Origin: Whitmania pigra
Lineage: Eukaryota; Annelida; Clitellata; Hirudinida; Haemopidae
DNA: 64,000 bases
NCBI GenBank assembly: GCA_021613335.1
Contig: JAJTWR010000275.1
Span: 2,011,001 to 2,075,000, forward strand
Direction: 5' to 3'
The notes beneath the pieces were generated by a model. The model made no database searches. It was not told the origin of the DNA and saw only the letters and a program-made list of their open reading frames with translations. Below are positions 1 to 13,229 of the stretch, in pieces. How positions within the stretch are numbered: the first letter of the stretch is position 1; each line of letters opens with the position of its first letter. The position numbers were made by a program, and so were the translations under genes.

Positions 1-916
1 GCATTAAATAATGTTTAGAAGTGTCTACTTCCTTACACTGATACAAAAAATGACAAAAAAGGCCAATTTATCAAAATATTCAATTTTTGCAAATAGCATT
101 TTTCATAGTCAATCCCTTTTCATCGCAAGGGAGATTTTAAGCGATTTGTCAACCGTCCAATAGTGACTATTATTCACTTTTTTAGACTAACCACTTCAAT
201 AACAGTTAATTTGTGGGAGAGAGCGTCAGACATTCACAGAGATGTGTACACTTGAGTAAGAATTTTGTTTACAATTTCAAATCACGCTTGATCTAAATAT
301 ATCTAAAACATTCATTTCTCTCTGTCTCAAGATAAGGTTATCCACGAGCATAAATCAATAAATCAACTTCTATTTCCGACACTTGTTAATTGTCTTTTCA
401 ATAATAACAATTTGTCAACGCCTGATAGTACATGCAATTTAGTGCATAAACATCAAGTCGGGAAAGACAAAAATATTAGATGAGGCAGGCACATTTAGAA
501 GGATGACCAGAATAGGAAAGTCCAGCAGATCGATAGAATGATCCAATCAGCTTATAAAACTGAACATCTTTCTGTAGAAGAACAATCACTAACGATTGGT
601 ACAAAATTATTCCCTCTCTGACTATTTTTGGTTAATTCTGGCTTACTTTTTGAATATTTTTTTGAAAATTTTTTTTTGGCCAGCATCATCTTATAATCGC
701 CAACTGAATTCCTTATCGTTGATAATTAGCGTCAAAAAAAAAATTAAAATAAATTATCGGCACATGCATTGATCAAAAACATTTATGACTGATAAGATAA
801 AATTATTTTAACATTTTTTATTCTGATATCTTTCTTTAAGCCACAAATCATCAGCTTGGTGAGTCCGTTTATACAAATAAGACCTGCTTTCGACCTTTGA
901 TGAGGTCGTTTCAAAA
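1..916. other. AT-rich sequence with no gene seen
   Basis: This stretch is AT-rich with short homopolymer runs. I found no open frame with splice signals and no recognisable RNA gene. The last part probably holds the promoter and 5' UTR of the lectin-like gene that starts at 917, but no clear TATA box is visible. Confidence 0.5.
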
Positions 917-2643
917 ATGTTCGCTTTTATGTTCCTCCTGTTTCTTGCGCTCTATCCCATTAGAGGTAATTTTATTGAGTTTACTGAATAATTATTTTTA
1001 TTTACGGATAATTATTTTGATGAAGCAGAAAGTCTCTTAGCCATTTAAATTGACCGGACAATTTCATAAATATTAAGTAGCCTAAAATCGTATTTAAATC
1101 AAGTATTGAATTAAATTAGATCTGTTTTTAAATAGATAATTTATATAAATGAAGTAATAAATGGTGTTAATAAGTGCTTCTTATATTTCCTTGTAAAAAA
1201 TAAATAAATAAATAAAAGTTCTAACGTTCTCATGGAAATGTATTTATTTTTGCTTGTTAAGAAACAAAGATTATAACTTGTCCGAAAGGATTCATCCATA
1301 GTCCAATTGTTAACCAATGCTTTAAGTTGTTTACTAAAAAGGTAACGTGGGGAAATGCTGTTAGAAACTGCACTTCGATTAATTCAACCCTTGTTATTAT
1401 GAGAGATTCATTGGAATCAGTACCTGTACGTCGACTGGCTAATAAAGTCAAAGGTGATTTATTAAAATTGTAATATGTTGAATTGTATATATTAAAGGGG
1501 ATTTTTGAAAGGTTTTTTTACTACACTCGCAATTTCGATCGAAATCATCGGAAATTTTGCATGGAAATATTCCAATAACTTTGGAAATATACATGTAATG
1601 TAAAAGTATATTAAAGAGAGCATTATTTTCTCAGATGTAGCACTACACATAAAGTAATGTAACGCTAGTCAGTTTTGTCCCTTTTAATGTGGTACATAAG
1701 TCCAATCCAAACAAAAATTCCTAAAGTGTATCTAGATAATCAAGTATATCTGCAATCGATAACATTTTACTTTATCAACAGTATATTGTTCAAAGTTTAT
1801 AACACTCATTTTGTTTTGGGGGGGGGGGGGGGGGGGGCATCTTAAATATCTAACAATCGAAAATAACATTAACGTCGATGCCAAAATTTATTTATTGCCT
1901 ACAAGCTATCTCTGCTGCGGTTATAATTAATTTTTAGTGATTGGGTCTAGGACCGTAGCCAGAAAATGATTTTGGGGTGTTCTTTTTTTTTCAAAGAATA
2001 ATAATAAATAAATACAGATGATTTTAAGATTTTATGAATTTTTGATTTTAAATAAATCAATAAAATTTATAATTAAAATTTTGTTAGTATTTCGGGAGGT
2101 TTGAACCCGTAAGCCCCCCACCCTAAATTTGGGCCTGATGGGGTCATCTTTTTACATGATGTGACACATCCAATCACTTGATGTTTTGATGATTTTATGC
2201 TCCGAATTGTGTTTACAGCTTTTTCCCATTCTGTTCCACTACCACATTTTGTCCCACCTTCCCCTGCAAAGCGACGTAACTAATAATATCTTATGTTAGA
2301 ACAACAATATCAATTAATTTATTATTACTTAACATTAAATAATAACATTAATTCGCCTTAATGCATTCAAGGTCGATGCATAAATTCATTTGATGTTGAC
2401 GAATATTGGACGGCTGGAAAAAAATTTAATTTGACTGATGGTGAATATTTTGGATGGCACAACGGAACTGGTTGGCTTATCGAGCCCGCCCCAACATTCG
2501 ATATGGTTCCCCATCCTTTCCCTTCTCGCAGGGATCTGAATTGTTTGTCGTTCCATTTTACTGAGTTGTTTGATTACGGCCTTATGTTTAGCAAATGTTT
2601 CAGGCTTCTATGCTACATTTGTGTATTCAACTCGCGAGCTTAG
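917..2643 (+). CDS. secreted C-type lectin-like protein, three exons
   Basis: Model: exons 917-965, 1262-1453 and 2372-2643, 170 aa, all junctions phase 1 with GT-AG introns. Exon 1 encodes Met plus a hydrophobic run (FAFMFLLFLALYPI) that looks like a signal peptide. Exon 2 has the start of a C-type lectin-like fold: CPKGFI, then QCFKLF, then WGNAVRNC, matching the usual CPxGW...CYK...W..A...C pattern. Exon 3 has the second half: YWTAGKKF, FGWHNGTGW, NCLSF, and a Cys-rich end (SKCFRLLCYIC). The EPN or QPD sugar-binding tripeptide and the WND motif are not evident, so calcium-dependent sugar binding is doubtful; the protein may bind another ligand. An AATAAA lies at 2715. Family assignment comes from spacing of Cys and Trp, known for C-type lectin-like domains; function is inferred only as extracellular recognition. 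Confidence 0.72.
1816..1838. repeat. poly(G) run in an intron
   Basis: A run of about 19 consecutive G lies in intron 2 of the lectin-like gene, in otherwise AT-rich DNA. Its exact length is uncertain because such runs are prone to sequencing and assembly error. Confidence 0.7.
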
Positions 2644-2714
2644 TCACAAAATGCAGAATGTCGTGCAATTCGAACTTAAAATGAAAAAACGTCTTGATTT
2701 CGTGAAAGATACAA

Positions 2715-2720
2715 AATAAA
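2715..2720 (+). promoter_or_regulatory. polyadenylation signal of the lectin-like gene
   Basis: Canonical AATAAA about 70 bases after the stop codon at 2641-2643, followed by further A-rich sequence. Confidence 0.5.
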
Positions 2721-3830
2721 AATAAAAATGAAATAAAATCAATACAATATAGTTTTCTTATCAAAATGTGTTATACCCCATGAGATTAAACGTCGTCCAT
2801 GCGACTTAGTATTTCTTACTTAGAAATGTTTTTCTTGAGTGTTTTGTAAAAATTAAAAAAAAAACTAAAAAAAACAATACAATAAACATTACAGCATTAT
2901 AATGAAATGTCTTGGCTTATCAGTCATTACGTGAAATCAATTAAAAATGCCAGAACGAAAATTAAAGGAGACTTCTTTTAACTTTTATCTCCCAAGCCAA
3001 TTTCAAAATGCTGCAGAAACGTGAAGCTAATTATAATGAGTGTACACCATATCTGTTAACACAATTACTTTGCAATGCTTTTAATTTTAAATATTATTTT
3101 AAATTAAATTTAGAAATGTAATTTGTTATTATTATTATTGTAATTAATCAATTTGATTTTTTTTTTACAATTGTTATTTGTTATCATTTGTTATCCACAA
3201 GTGGATCGTTGGACTGTTCTCACCATATGAGCCTAACCAGGTCTGCTGCAAAACGTTGTAGCTACATTCTATCAACAAAACAGGACTATTTGACAACACA
3301 TAAAGATGCTTGGAACATGCAAAATTTCTGTAAAATCTTTCCTTTGTAAGACAATTAACAACTAACACCACACAAATTTAGATATAGCGATATTTAACTT
3401 AGAGTTACTCATGAATCTTCCAAAATCATATAACACTCTTTCCCGAAAAATTTTTCTCTAACCTAAAAGAGAAAAAAATCATGTTCTAAAGTGTAACGTT
3501 GGCAGATAAAAAGCTAACCTTTTTTATAAATTTTTTTCATGTAATTTGAAGAAATAAAGTCTTATTTTAAATAATTCAGCTGGCTCAATGCTGAATTTTG
3601 AAATTGTAAAAATTAATTAACGAAGCTTGTTCAAATCCAATATCAGGCAATTGTAATTGCTTTGGTCTCTTTGGAAATCTTATTTCTAAGCGTCTTTTGA
3701 AGAAATCTTTAGACTTCGAAACGGAACCTCACCGCATTACGGAATAATTTAACCTTTCAAATATTATAACATTTTAACAACTTTATCAAAGTCTTCAGAT
3801 ATAATCACACTCCTCCAGTCATTCTAACCC

Positions 3831-3960
3831 GGCTACAGCTTTAGGCCTGTGCTATTGCAAAGAGGCCTCCTCTGACAACCAGCAAAGCCAGGTTTTGAGG
3901 GGGGAGGCAGAAGCTGGTTCAAGGGCCAATCCAGCCCTGAGGCTAAAGCCGACAGTAGCC
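3831..3960. repeat. GC-rich island with imperfect inverted ends
   Basis: A markedly GC-rich block in AT-rich DNA. Its left end (GGCTACAGCTTTAGGCC at 3831) and the reverse complement of its right end (3941-3960, GGCTACTGTCGGCTTTAGCC) match apart from a short insertion. This could be a small non-autonomous mobile element or a structured RNA. No second copy is visible in the window. Confidence 0.35.
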
Positions 3961-6107
3961 CAAGCGAACCTCAGACAGTATGTCCCGACGAGATTTTAAT
4001 CCAAACAACAAAATAAACGACCATCAGGTCAAAATTATATTTCAAGCGTCACGATGATGACTAAATTATTACAGCACAAATAATATATAAAACGGATAAC
4101 AATGGCATCTTCCTCGTATATGATTGCTGATCACAACATCAAAAAGGAACCTAGTTGTTCTACAAGGACGCACAACGTCACTACATGTTCAAACTGATTG
4201 ATATGTCTTCTCTCACTGGCCAATGTCAAAGAGCATCTCTTAATGAAGCTTCAACACTAAAAACAACAACAATTACAATGATAACAATAATAATTACGAC
4301 AACAACAATAGAAACGCGATTAAAACAACAACAGCAACGATAAGAAAAATTTGCCTCCAATTCGGTAGCGAAAGTATCCTCTTAAAAACCTATACTCTGC
4401 ACTCTCAAACAGACAATGACAAAACAGACAGTACAAATGTCAACTTAGGGAACCATACGTTACAGTCATAAATAATATTCTTTAATATATATTTGAAGAT
4501 ATTGTGTTTGTGTAAATAATTACAGCAAAAACTAAACTCAAAACCTCAACAGGTATAATATGGAATAATTAATTATAATTTCAAGTGTCCCAATAATGAT
4601 TTAATAAACAAGATTTAATTTGCAGAAACCTTTTCTGCGAACAGCCTACCAAACTGTAACCGTTGCTTAATTTGAATTGATTTTATTTCACATTAAATTC
4701 ACACCAAACCACAATACCAGAAGAGTACATATGATAACGATAACAAAATAATAACTATAATAACACTAAATAAATAATAATTACGGCGACGATTAAAATA
4801 ACATCATCAACAGAAAAAATTCAGTTGAGTGTAAATAAATAATTAATTAATAAAATTTCAACCAATTAATTAATAAAATTAAGTTGAGTTTAAATAAATA
4901 AATAATTAACTAATAAAGTGTTAATAAAATAAATAGATAATTAATAAATTCTAAATGGACATCCCACTCAGAACATGCTCTTCCTTCTGAAACAGTCGGC
5001 AGCCTCGTTTAAGATAAATCCCAGAGCTTCTGCAATGCTTTCCACATTGAAAGCATTAAATGGCGTACAAAAATAAATTAAAAAGTTTTACAAAAATATA
5101 GCAGAACAACGATTAAGTTGCTTTTTTTGCGCATTAATTAATAAAAAAATCATTGTCATCATCAAATATTGGTTAATTAATTAATTAATTAATTAGTTAG
5201 TGGAGCAATAAAAACCTACAAACGTAAAGACATGTTTGGATATAAAAACTGCTTGGTAATGAGTACAATGCTAGCAAATGTGCATGCTCATGGGAATGAT
5301 TGTAAACTACCATGTAATTAATCTTTATAATAAGCTTCAGAAATACACAGATAGCTGTCTGAAGAGATTAATGTTTAAATAAAATTAAAAATAGATAAAT
5401 ACATAAATTTATAAATCATTTTATATTAAAATATTAAAACCAACAAAACAATACTGTCCGTTGTCGAACGTAAACTCAGGCAAGTATTTTTAGAAATCAG
5501 AAGTAAATGTTTAAATGTAAAGATGGACCGATTGATTCGGTGGAAGAAGTAAACAGGAATCGATGAACGAACGAAGGAAGTTCTGAAAGCCCCAAGAGTT
5601 GTAAACGTTGGAAAATACTGGCCGGAATGGAACAAGGTTCTAAGTCTTGTGAAATACCAACTTGGTGGCCCTTAATCATCACCATCATCATCACCATCAA
5701 CATTATCAGCATCACTACAATCATCATGATGATCATCATCAACATCATCACTAAGACCTTCAACATCAGCATTACCACCTCCACCATCACGATGAACATC
5801 ATAAATTCACAAATGCAAATGAATAAATTTCAAATCTTCAAGAATTCAAATTTCTGAAACTGAAAGGGCACTGGCCATTCAATGATGAGTAAGGAAATGT
5901 GGCCATCATTGTCCCTTATGATAAAAATCATTACCAAACCCATCTTGTGGGGAATTCGTCAGTAAGCAAATGCATATCATTTTGAGAAACATGGATCATT
6001 TGTAATAACTGATTATTATGATATCATAACGAAAACGTACAAATACGTCCTTAATGAGATGGAACAGTTACTCCGATGTTGTAAAGATAATAAAGATAAT
6101 ATTGTAA

Positions 6108-6190
6108 CGTAATGTTGTAATGTAATATTGTAATGTAATGTTGTAATGTAATGTTGTAACGTAATCTTGTAATGCAATGTTGTAACATAA
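6108..6190. repeat. 13-bp minisatellite, about six units
   Basis: Tandem units close to GTAATGTTGTAAT with single-base changes between units. Confidence 0.75.
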
Positions 6191-6454
6191 TACGCTGCAC
6201 GAGATTGTGAGTAAAATAAGTAAACTATTTCAGTCACCACATCCTACAAGGAAATACAAGGGAATACGAAACACTGCAAACCAAATATTTATCGACTGAT
6301 ACGAATGGTTCTAATGGGATACCATCGAATGGGTATAACAAACATGTATAATAGTAATAATAATAATAAATGAAAAGTGTTATATCTCCTAAATGAAATA
6401 ACGATGCAATGCCAGGATAATGACATGGATAAACCTGTCAATACTCACTAACTT

Positions 6455-6471
6455 CATCGTCATCGTCATCG

Positions 6472-6513
<42 letters not shown>

Positions 6514-6515
6514 AT
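6455..6515. repeat. (ATC)n microsatellite
   Basis: Uninterrupted ATC/TCA triplets over roughly 60 bases after a short CGTCAT-rich start. No coding context is seen. Confidence 0.85.
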
Positions 6516-7744
6516 AACATCACCATGACTACTATCTATCTCCCGGCAAGGAGGCTAAAAGAAAAATAAATGCTTCTGAAAATGTCTAAACCCATGAAGA
6601 TGACGACGACGACGACGTCGACGATGACGTTGATGATGACGACGGCGATGACTGCGACAGTAAAACGAAGCTCCATCTTTGATAAATTTTACATCAGCGT
6701 GGAAACATTTAAAACAAGCTTACACGCAAACAACACAAACAACAACAACAACAACAACAAAATTCAAACAAGCAAACATGCAGGCAGAGAGCGAGAAATA
6801 TATATTAAAATAATAATTCGAGACGAACAGAATTATAAGTTCAGAAACAAAATTTAATGGAAAAATAAAAATCAGAATGGGAATTAAATTAAACGGATGC
6901 CGATCGAGTTAAATGGAAAAATTTCCAGCAAAATTGAAACCTGGAAAATGATTAAACTCGAACGACGAAGTAATTGTGGTAATTTTTTCAGAATTCAAAC
7001 TGAAAATTTTTGACAAAATCATTTCCAGGCAATCAGTTTTGTGTAATTTGATGATGTTCCAATAAAAGATAACACGGGTTATGTACGTTTGATAAGATAC
7101 CCAATAATTATCAATTAGCATATGGAAATAATTAATAATTAATTTATTACCAAATGACAATTAACATATTAACATTAACATATAATAATAATAATAATAA
7201 ATTTATAAAGAGCCATGTGCGTAACAATAGAGTTAACATTAACATGTCGCATTAAAGTTAGCAATGAAGATCTCCATTAATCTGAGAAGAAAATATGAAA
7301 TTAAATATTATTATTATGCCATCTCTGAGTGAAAGCTTGCTAAATGCATGCTTCAATTTGCACAATTATCCATAAATATATAATAGCAATATAAACAATA
7401 AAATAAACACATACGGAATTTTTCATTTTTGAAAACAAAAACATAACAAATTAATATCAAAAGCTTCAAATTCAATAAATAATTCATTTCATGGCTATCA
7501 TCATCTTATTTCACAGCTATCATGATTGTAACCATCATCATTGTCAAGCATCGGTTGCTATTGGCTACAACAATAATGAATATTCAAGACACAACTACAC
7601 TAACAGAATGCATTAACATAAACTAAAATAAAATATTCAATAAACAAAAGAGAAAGGTAAACAAGGGTAAATGCAAATGAGGAAATTCAGAAGCGACACA
7701 AAATACATTTGAGAGGAACAAATAGACAGCTGCAATGGTCGGCA

Positions 7745-7950
7745 GAACAACAACAACAAAATGCAACAACAGCAACATTGCAACAACAATAAAATGCAAC
7801 AACAGCAACATTGCAACAACAACAAAATGCAACAACAGCAACATTGCAACAACAACAAAATGCAACAACACCAACACTGCAACAAAGACAACATTGCAAC
7901 AACAGCAAAATGCAACAACAGCAACATTGCAACAACAGCAACAAAGTGTC
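7745..7950. repeat. 30-bp minisatellite built of CAA triplets
   Basis: Five to six tandem units of a 30-bp motif made of AACAAC, AAAATGC, AACAACAGC and AACATTGC blocks. It is open in several frames on both strands only because it is made of triplets. No start context, splice site or adjacent coding sequence supports translation. Confidence 0.8.
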
Positions 7951-8430
7951 ACAACAACATCTGGAGACAAACAAGCCATCAAAAACTCAATCGGCTAAGT
8001 AAACTCCAGAATGGAATGTTGATATCCATTAATATTTGACACTTACTGTACTTGATACCCTCTTGGATCCACATTTGACAAACAAATTGATGAGATGCCC
8101 TTTTAAATAAATCTCTTTTTAGCCATTGTATTGTATTCGTGGGATATGAACCTGAACCGTGCGATATCATCACGATATCATTATGTTGCTTTTGATATCA
8201 CCAGTTGGTACAAATAAAATTAATGGCATCTCTCTAAATGCAGGATTATCTCTTCTTCCATAAACACTGTTTTAGATAAACATTTACCAGTTATTAATCT
8301 TGGGCATAATGTAATCTTCAGACTATTTCCCATGAATCAATTTTGTGAGTTCAGTTCTTTGTATCGCTTGTATTGCTATTTTTTGTATCTTTTGTTGTAA
8401 CACTTGAGCCACATTCCAGGAAACATTAGC
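7951..8430. other. 3' flank of the RhoGAP gene, no gene seen
   Basis: AT-rich sequence downstream of the RhoGAP stop codon (which reads on the minus strand). It may include that gene's 3' UTR. A possible minus-strand donor near 8060 was not matched to any exon. Confidence 0.35.
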
Positions 8431-11265
8431 TCAAACAGAGGATTCGTAGGACAGGGATCCGCCAATGCCTTTGGCGCTCGTAGGGGAAGAAAGAATGTCT
8501 TTTCCGAAGCAGTTTCCCGAAGACCAAGTCCTGATGAGCCTTTTTATGGCATTCCTCTTTTCCGTGCCACCCCTGTTGCCCGGAGATTTCGGATCCAGCC
8601 GGATTTCTGAGAACAGGTTCCTGAGGACGTTCAAATTGGCTCTTTGCTGGATGGAGGTAAGAGTTGAAAGCGGCGAGCTCTGAGGAAGTTTCTCGAATTG
8701 GAAGGATTTCTTGAGTTTGGTCGGTGACCTGAGGGAATTCAGAGAGAGAAACAGATTGGAATGTTTGGGCTTCAATCGAACGTCCGTACGAGATGGAGGG
8801 AGCAGCCTCTGATTCTCGACGTCTTCTTCTTTTCCGAGCAAGTTTCTCAACCACGAAGAACCGACCTTCTGGAATAGGGTGTCTGCAGACATGGAACGCT
8901 TTCTGGGCATAGTTTGGACCTTCTTATCATCCCCTTGTTCCCAATCGTTCTGATCGTAAAACACGCTATCGCTGCTGGCCACCTTTTTAACAGTATTATT
9001 CTCAATGTCATTTGCCTGAATTTGAAGTGACAGTGAAGTTATCTTGAGCAGATCATCTGCTGGATCATTAAAAGAAGCAGGTTTCTTGGTGGCCGCGTCT
9101 GCAACAAGAAAATCAGAAGAAGGAGGTGGCTCAAGAGATGCTGCTGCAAGTGATGATGTTTGTGCATCCAAACTCTGCTTGGTTTTGTTCGATTCCTTCC
9201 AAAGATGCTGACTGCGAATGCCGGGGCTAATTAAGTTCTCCAGGGAACTGGTTGAAATCTTGCCAGTGCGAGAGATCTCACGACTGGGATCGAGAGCTGC
9301 CTCGCCCAACGCTTGCTGTTCTGTCTGTGGCTGTCTGAACGGTGCCTTTTTCGAGTGTTTCTGCGAGGATCTCGAGCGAAACTTTGTGCGAGGGGGTTGA
9401 AGGAGACTGGAGGAAGGAATGTTCCTGATGTTCCTCTCTGCTTGGATGTGCTTCCTGGGCCTTCTGTGCTGCTCTCTGACGGACTGCGGAGGATCGTCCG
9501 AGGGATCGAAGAAGCAAGAATCCCCGCTCGAATAATCCATGCTTTGCACGGAGGGTTTCAGTTGGCTCGAGCCCGAAATCCTCCTGCCTGCCCTGCTGTT
9601 TCCTTCGGCCTTGAGGGCATCACTTGCGATGTAACTTTTTCTCCTGCTCGTATCCTTTCCGTAGAAGTTATCGTACTCTACATCCTCTGAAACATCTGAG
9701 ACCCTGGATGCTCGAGAACGAACTTGTTTTTCGTGTCCTGTCGGATGCAAAACCTCAACTCGTTTCTCCGAGCAATAGATTCCGTCTTCTGAAATGCTGC
9801 ACGTGGATCTGTCGGCATCGAAGTCCCCTCGGAACTTCTTCCTGGACGTCCTCTCCTGCTTTTCGGAAGGGTTCGACTTCCTGTCGATCGGATCTCCGCC
9901 TTCGCTGCCGACCCTCGACCTCTCGTGACCCTTGAACTTTGAACTCCTCTGATACTCGAAAGAATCGGACGACTTTTCCACGTCCCAGTAAACGGATTCG
10001 ACGCTGAAAACCGTCATTCCCTTAGCAGAGACCTCCCCCTCCTTCTTCGGAATCTTCGGATTGGACGACTGACTGACCAGCGACGTGAAGCGACTTTTCT
10101 TGCTTCCTCCGCCCGTCGACATTTCTAAAATTATAAACGAAATATTACGGCCAATTAATAAACTAATTGCTTAACAAAGTAACAAAAATAAAATAACTAA
10201 TAATAACTAATAAAGAACTAAAAAAATATTTAAAGAACGAAAGTAATTTAAAAATCCCAAAACCCCACCGAGATGTTGTTGGGCCTTTTCGATGAGTTGC
10301 GATTCCATGCTCGTCACGGGTTCGTTTTTCGAGTCGTTGACGCCGGGAAATGGAACGTCCTCCTCCCAGGAGCCGAAGAACCATTTGTACTGTCGCGTCA
10401 AAATTTAAGGACATTTGCAATCAACTTCTTGTGGGTAAACTAAATTAATTTAAATTAATATATAAAAAAAAACAAGCTACATTTGAAATAAATTTATTAA
10501 ATAAATAAAATAAAAACTAAACACTCATAATGGAAAAATGGAATATCTTTGGAGATTAATTAATCACAAAATAAAACTAAGTTTTACAACTCAACACACT
10601 AATGATCACTTAAGGCAACCAATCCATCCATCCATCCATCCATCCGTCCACCCACCCATCCATCCACCCATACATCCACCCATCCATCCATCCATCCGTC
10701 CATCCACCCATCCATCCATCCATCCATCCATCCATCCACCCATCCATCCATCCATCCATCCAACCCTTCAAAAAGAAACCCACATTGGCGATGACGCTCT
10801 CAACAATCTGGCACTGGTCGTTCATGTCCTTGACCATGTTGACCATGTTCTTGTCCTCAGCCGGTTGGAGGAGGGTGGGTCCGAAGACAATGGCGAGGTT
10901 TCGAGCATCCATCTGCAGACGATTGAGGTTCTTAGGACCATTTGACATTCGGGGTCAAAAAGAATTTTACCACAAGGTTAAATTAGGGCCGGATTTAATG
11001 GCTTGTGTTTGCGATTGGAATTTGGCATTTCGATTCGTTGCTTTAAATTTGCACACAGTATCTTAAACTTGGTGGTAATATAAAAACATTGTTAGTAATA
11101 GTAATAATAATAACAATTATTATTATAAATTAGTATTATTATAAATACTAATGTATGTCAAAGTTCATGCTAAAATTAAAACTAAAAAAATGTTTAAGGT
11201 CAAAATATTACCAAGACGTGTTATTTATCATTAAGTAAAACATTTGCACGACGACGAGAGCCTGA

Positions 11266-11303
<38 letters not shown>

Positions 11304-11818
11304 CCACCATCACCACCATCAACATCAGCCTCATCATCGTCACATCAAGAGAATAATTTGAGAGAAAAAACATTTTCCAAGGCTTCATCAATTTCATCTC
11401 AAAAGAAAGAAAAGCTCGAGGTGAACAAGAAAATCTCATCAGTTTTAAGTTTTCCAGGAAACATTAAAATAACAAAATCCTTCCCGAGCAAAAAGTTTTT
11501 AATAAAAAATAAAAATAAATAAATTAAATAAATAAAATAACAATAAAATAAATAAAATAACAACAAAAACAGGTCCGGACGTCGCTTGACTGTTTCGATT
11601 TAAAACGCGAGGAATGGAAATGTCGGAGATGGAGAAGACATTTAATACGAAAATCTTGATTATTATTAATTTTATTATCATTAATATTGCTATTATTAAT
11701 AGTAGCGTTATCAGTTGATATTATTTTTTTTATTAGTGCTATTCATCATAGTTACTGTCATCATCATCATCATCATCATCATCATCACTACCACCTCCAT
11801 CATCATCATCATCATCAT

Positions 11819-11850
<32 letters not shown>

Positions 11851-12820
11851 TCATTGACATGACTCAACATCGTTCATCGACGCAAGAGCACAAACCATGT
11901 TCGTCTTCTCGAATGTTGAAACTTTGTTGAGGTGGGTCGCCAGAGATTTGAGGGTCTGAAAGTTTCTCATTGGAAGGAGGTGGATGAGTTTCTAAAAATA
12001 AATAAAAATTAACTAACTTTAACTTTAATCCTAACTTTTTATTAACTAATCCTGACCATTTATTAACTGATCCTAACCGTTTATGAACTAATCCAAACCC
12101 TTAATCAACTAACCCTAGCCATTTATTTACCATAGTAAACTGATAAATATCAAAACCACAACTTAACTAATTTATTATCATCATCATCATCATCTTCCTC
12201 ATCATTGCAAACTTGTTGACATCATAAATTATGATGGCATAAATTATGGAAATCAATTCAAAACCTTGATCTTAAGAAGCCGTTTCCTCTTGTCTTCGTT
12301 GTGATTGGCTTCAATGAAGGACTGATAAAGTTCTGTAAACATGCGCTCATTAACATAAACTATTCCAACAACAACAACAACAACAATGAGAATTTATGAT
12401 AACTAGTGACATTCATGTCGACCAATAAGACGCATGAATGACACAAGTTAATCATGATTACAACATGGCAACATTTTCACGTGACTAATAAATTCATGCC
12501 TATGTCACAGGTACTGCAAACACCTGTACCATTACACATGTGCTCACTCACCTTTAGTGACGAGTGGCTCAGGTAATTTCCTGAAGAAAAGCTTCAAGAG
12601 ACTGACCACGGCATTTGTATCGTTCCACTTTTCGTGATCCCTGTTCAGCGTCACTGGATCCTGATGATGATGATGATGATGAAGATGAAGATGAAGATGG
12701 TCATGAAGTATGGCTGGTGATGATGATGATGGTAATGATAATTACAAGTTGATGTGATGGTCGCATTCTTAGTTACAATGACGTTATTGGTGAAGGTTAT
12801 GATGATGATGATGATGATGT

Positions 12821-12891
<71 letters not shown>

Positions 12892-13193
12892 CTTTGAAGA
12901 GTGACTACAGTTTTCTCTGCACTGCGAATTACCACCAACAGCTGGCAACTTGCACATCACACAAAATTAGTAAAACCAAACTTAACATGCTTTAACTTAA
13001 CAAAAGAATTACTTAACTAATTATTTACAATTAAAAAAAATTACAACGACACCCTCGAACCTTTTCCACTTGAGACTGCAGGGTGGTGATGGCTGCACTG
13101 TTTCCAGGGACCCTGTAGATGCCCCTGTTGGTCAGACCCTGGGACTCGATTATGTCGATGCATGTCTCCACTATGAGGGGCAGGTGCTTAAAC

Positions 13194-13229
<36 letters not shown>

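Larger units (their letters stand above)
2721..7734. other. 5-kb intergenic stretch, simple repeats only
   Basis: No exon with convincing coding content and splice sites was found on either strand. Visible contents are AT-rich low-complexity DNA (many ATTAATTA and AATAA runs near 4740-5200), a GC-rich island at 3831-3960, (ATC)n near 5680-5790, a 13-bp minisatellite at 6108-6190, (ATC)n at 6455-6515 and (AAC)n near 6735-6765. Short open frames here are made by the repeats and lack splice signals. Confidence 0.5.

Noticed and set aside
6016..6240. Minus-strand frame with ITLQHY repeats
   Set aside because: It is made by the 13-bp minisatellite.
7623..8039. Long Cys/Val-rich and Gln/Asn-rich open frames on both strands
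   Set aside because: They are read-throughs of the 30-bp CAA-type minisatellite; no start context, splice signals or flanking coding sequence.
8040..8173. Possible minus-strand exon with donor GTAAGT
   Set aside because: No clear acceptor, phase or protein similarity; more likely 3' flank of the RhoGAP gene.
8404..9935. Several plus-strand frames of 60-125 codons
   Set aside because: They are antisense shadows of the long last exon of the RhoGAP gene.
10538..10945. Plus-strand frame with HPSIHP repeats
   Set aside because: It is the (CATC)n tract plus the antisense of RhoGAP exon 14, whose own strand encodes a clear GAP motif.
12651..12938. Poly-Ile frame
   Set aside because: (ATC)n microsatellite; the true coding exon starts at 12660 in a different frame reading DPVTLNRD.
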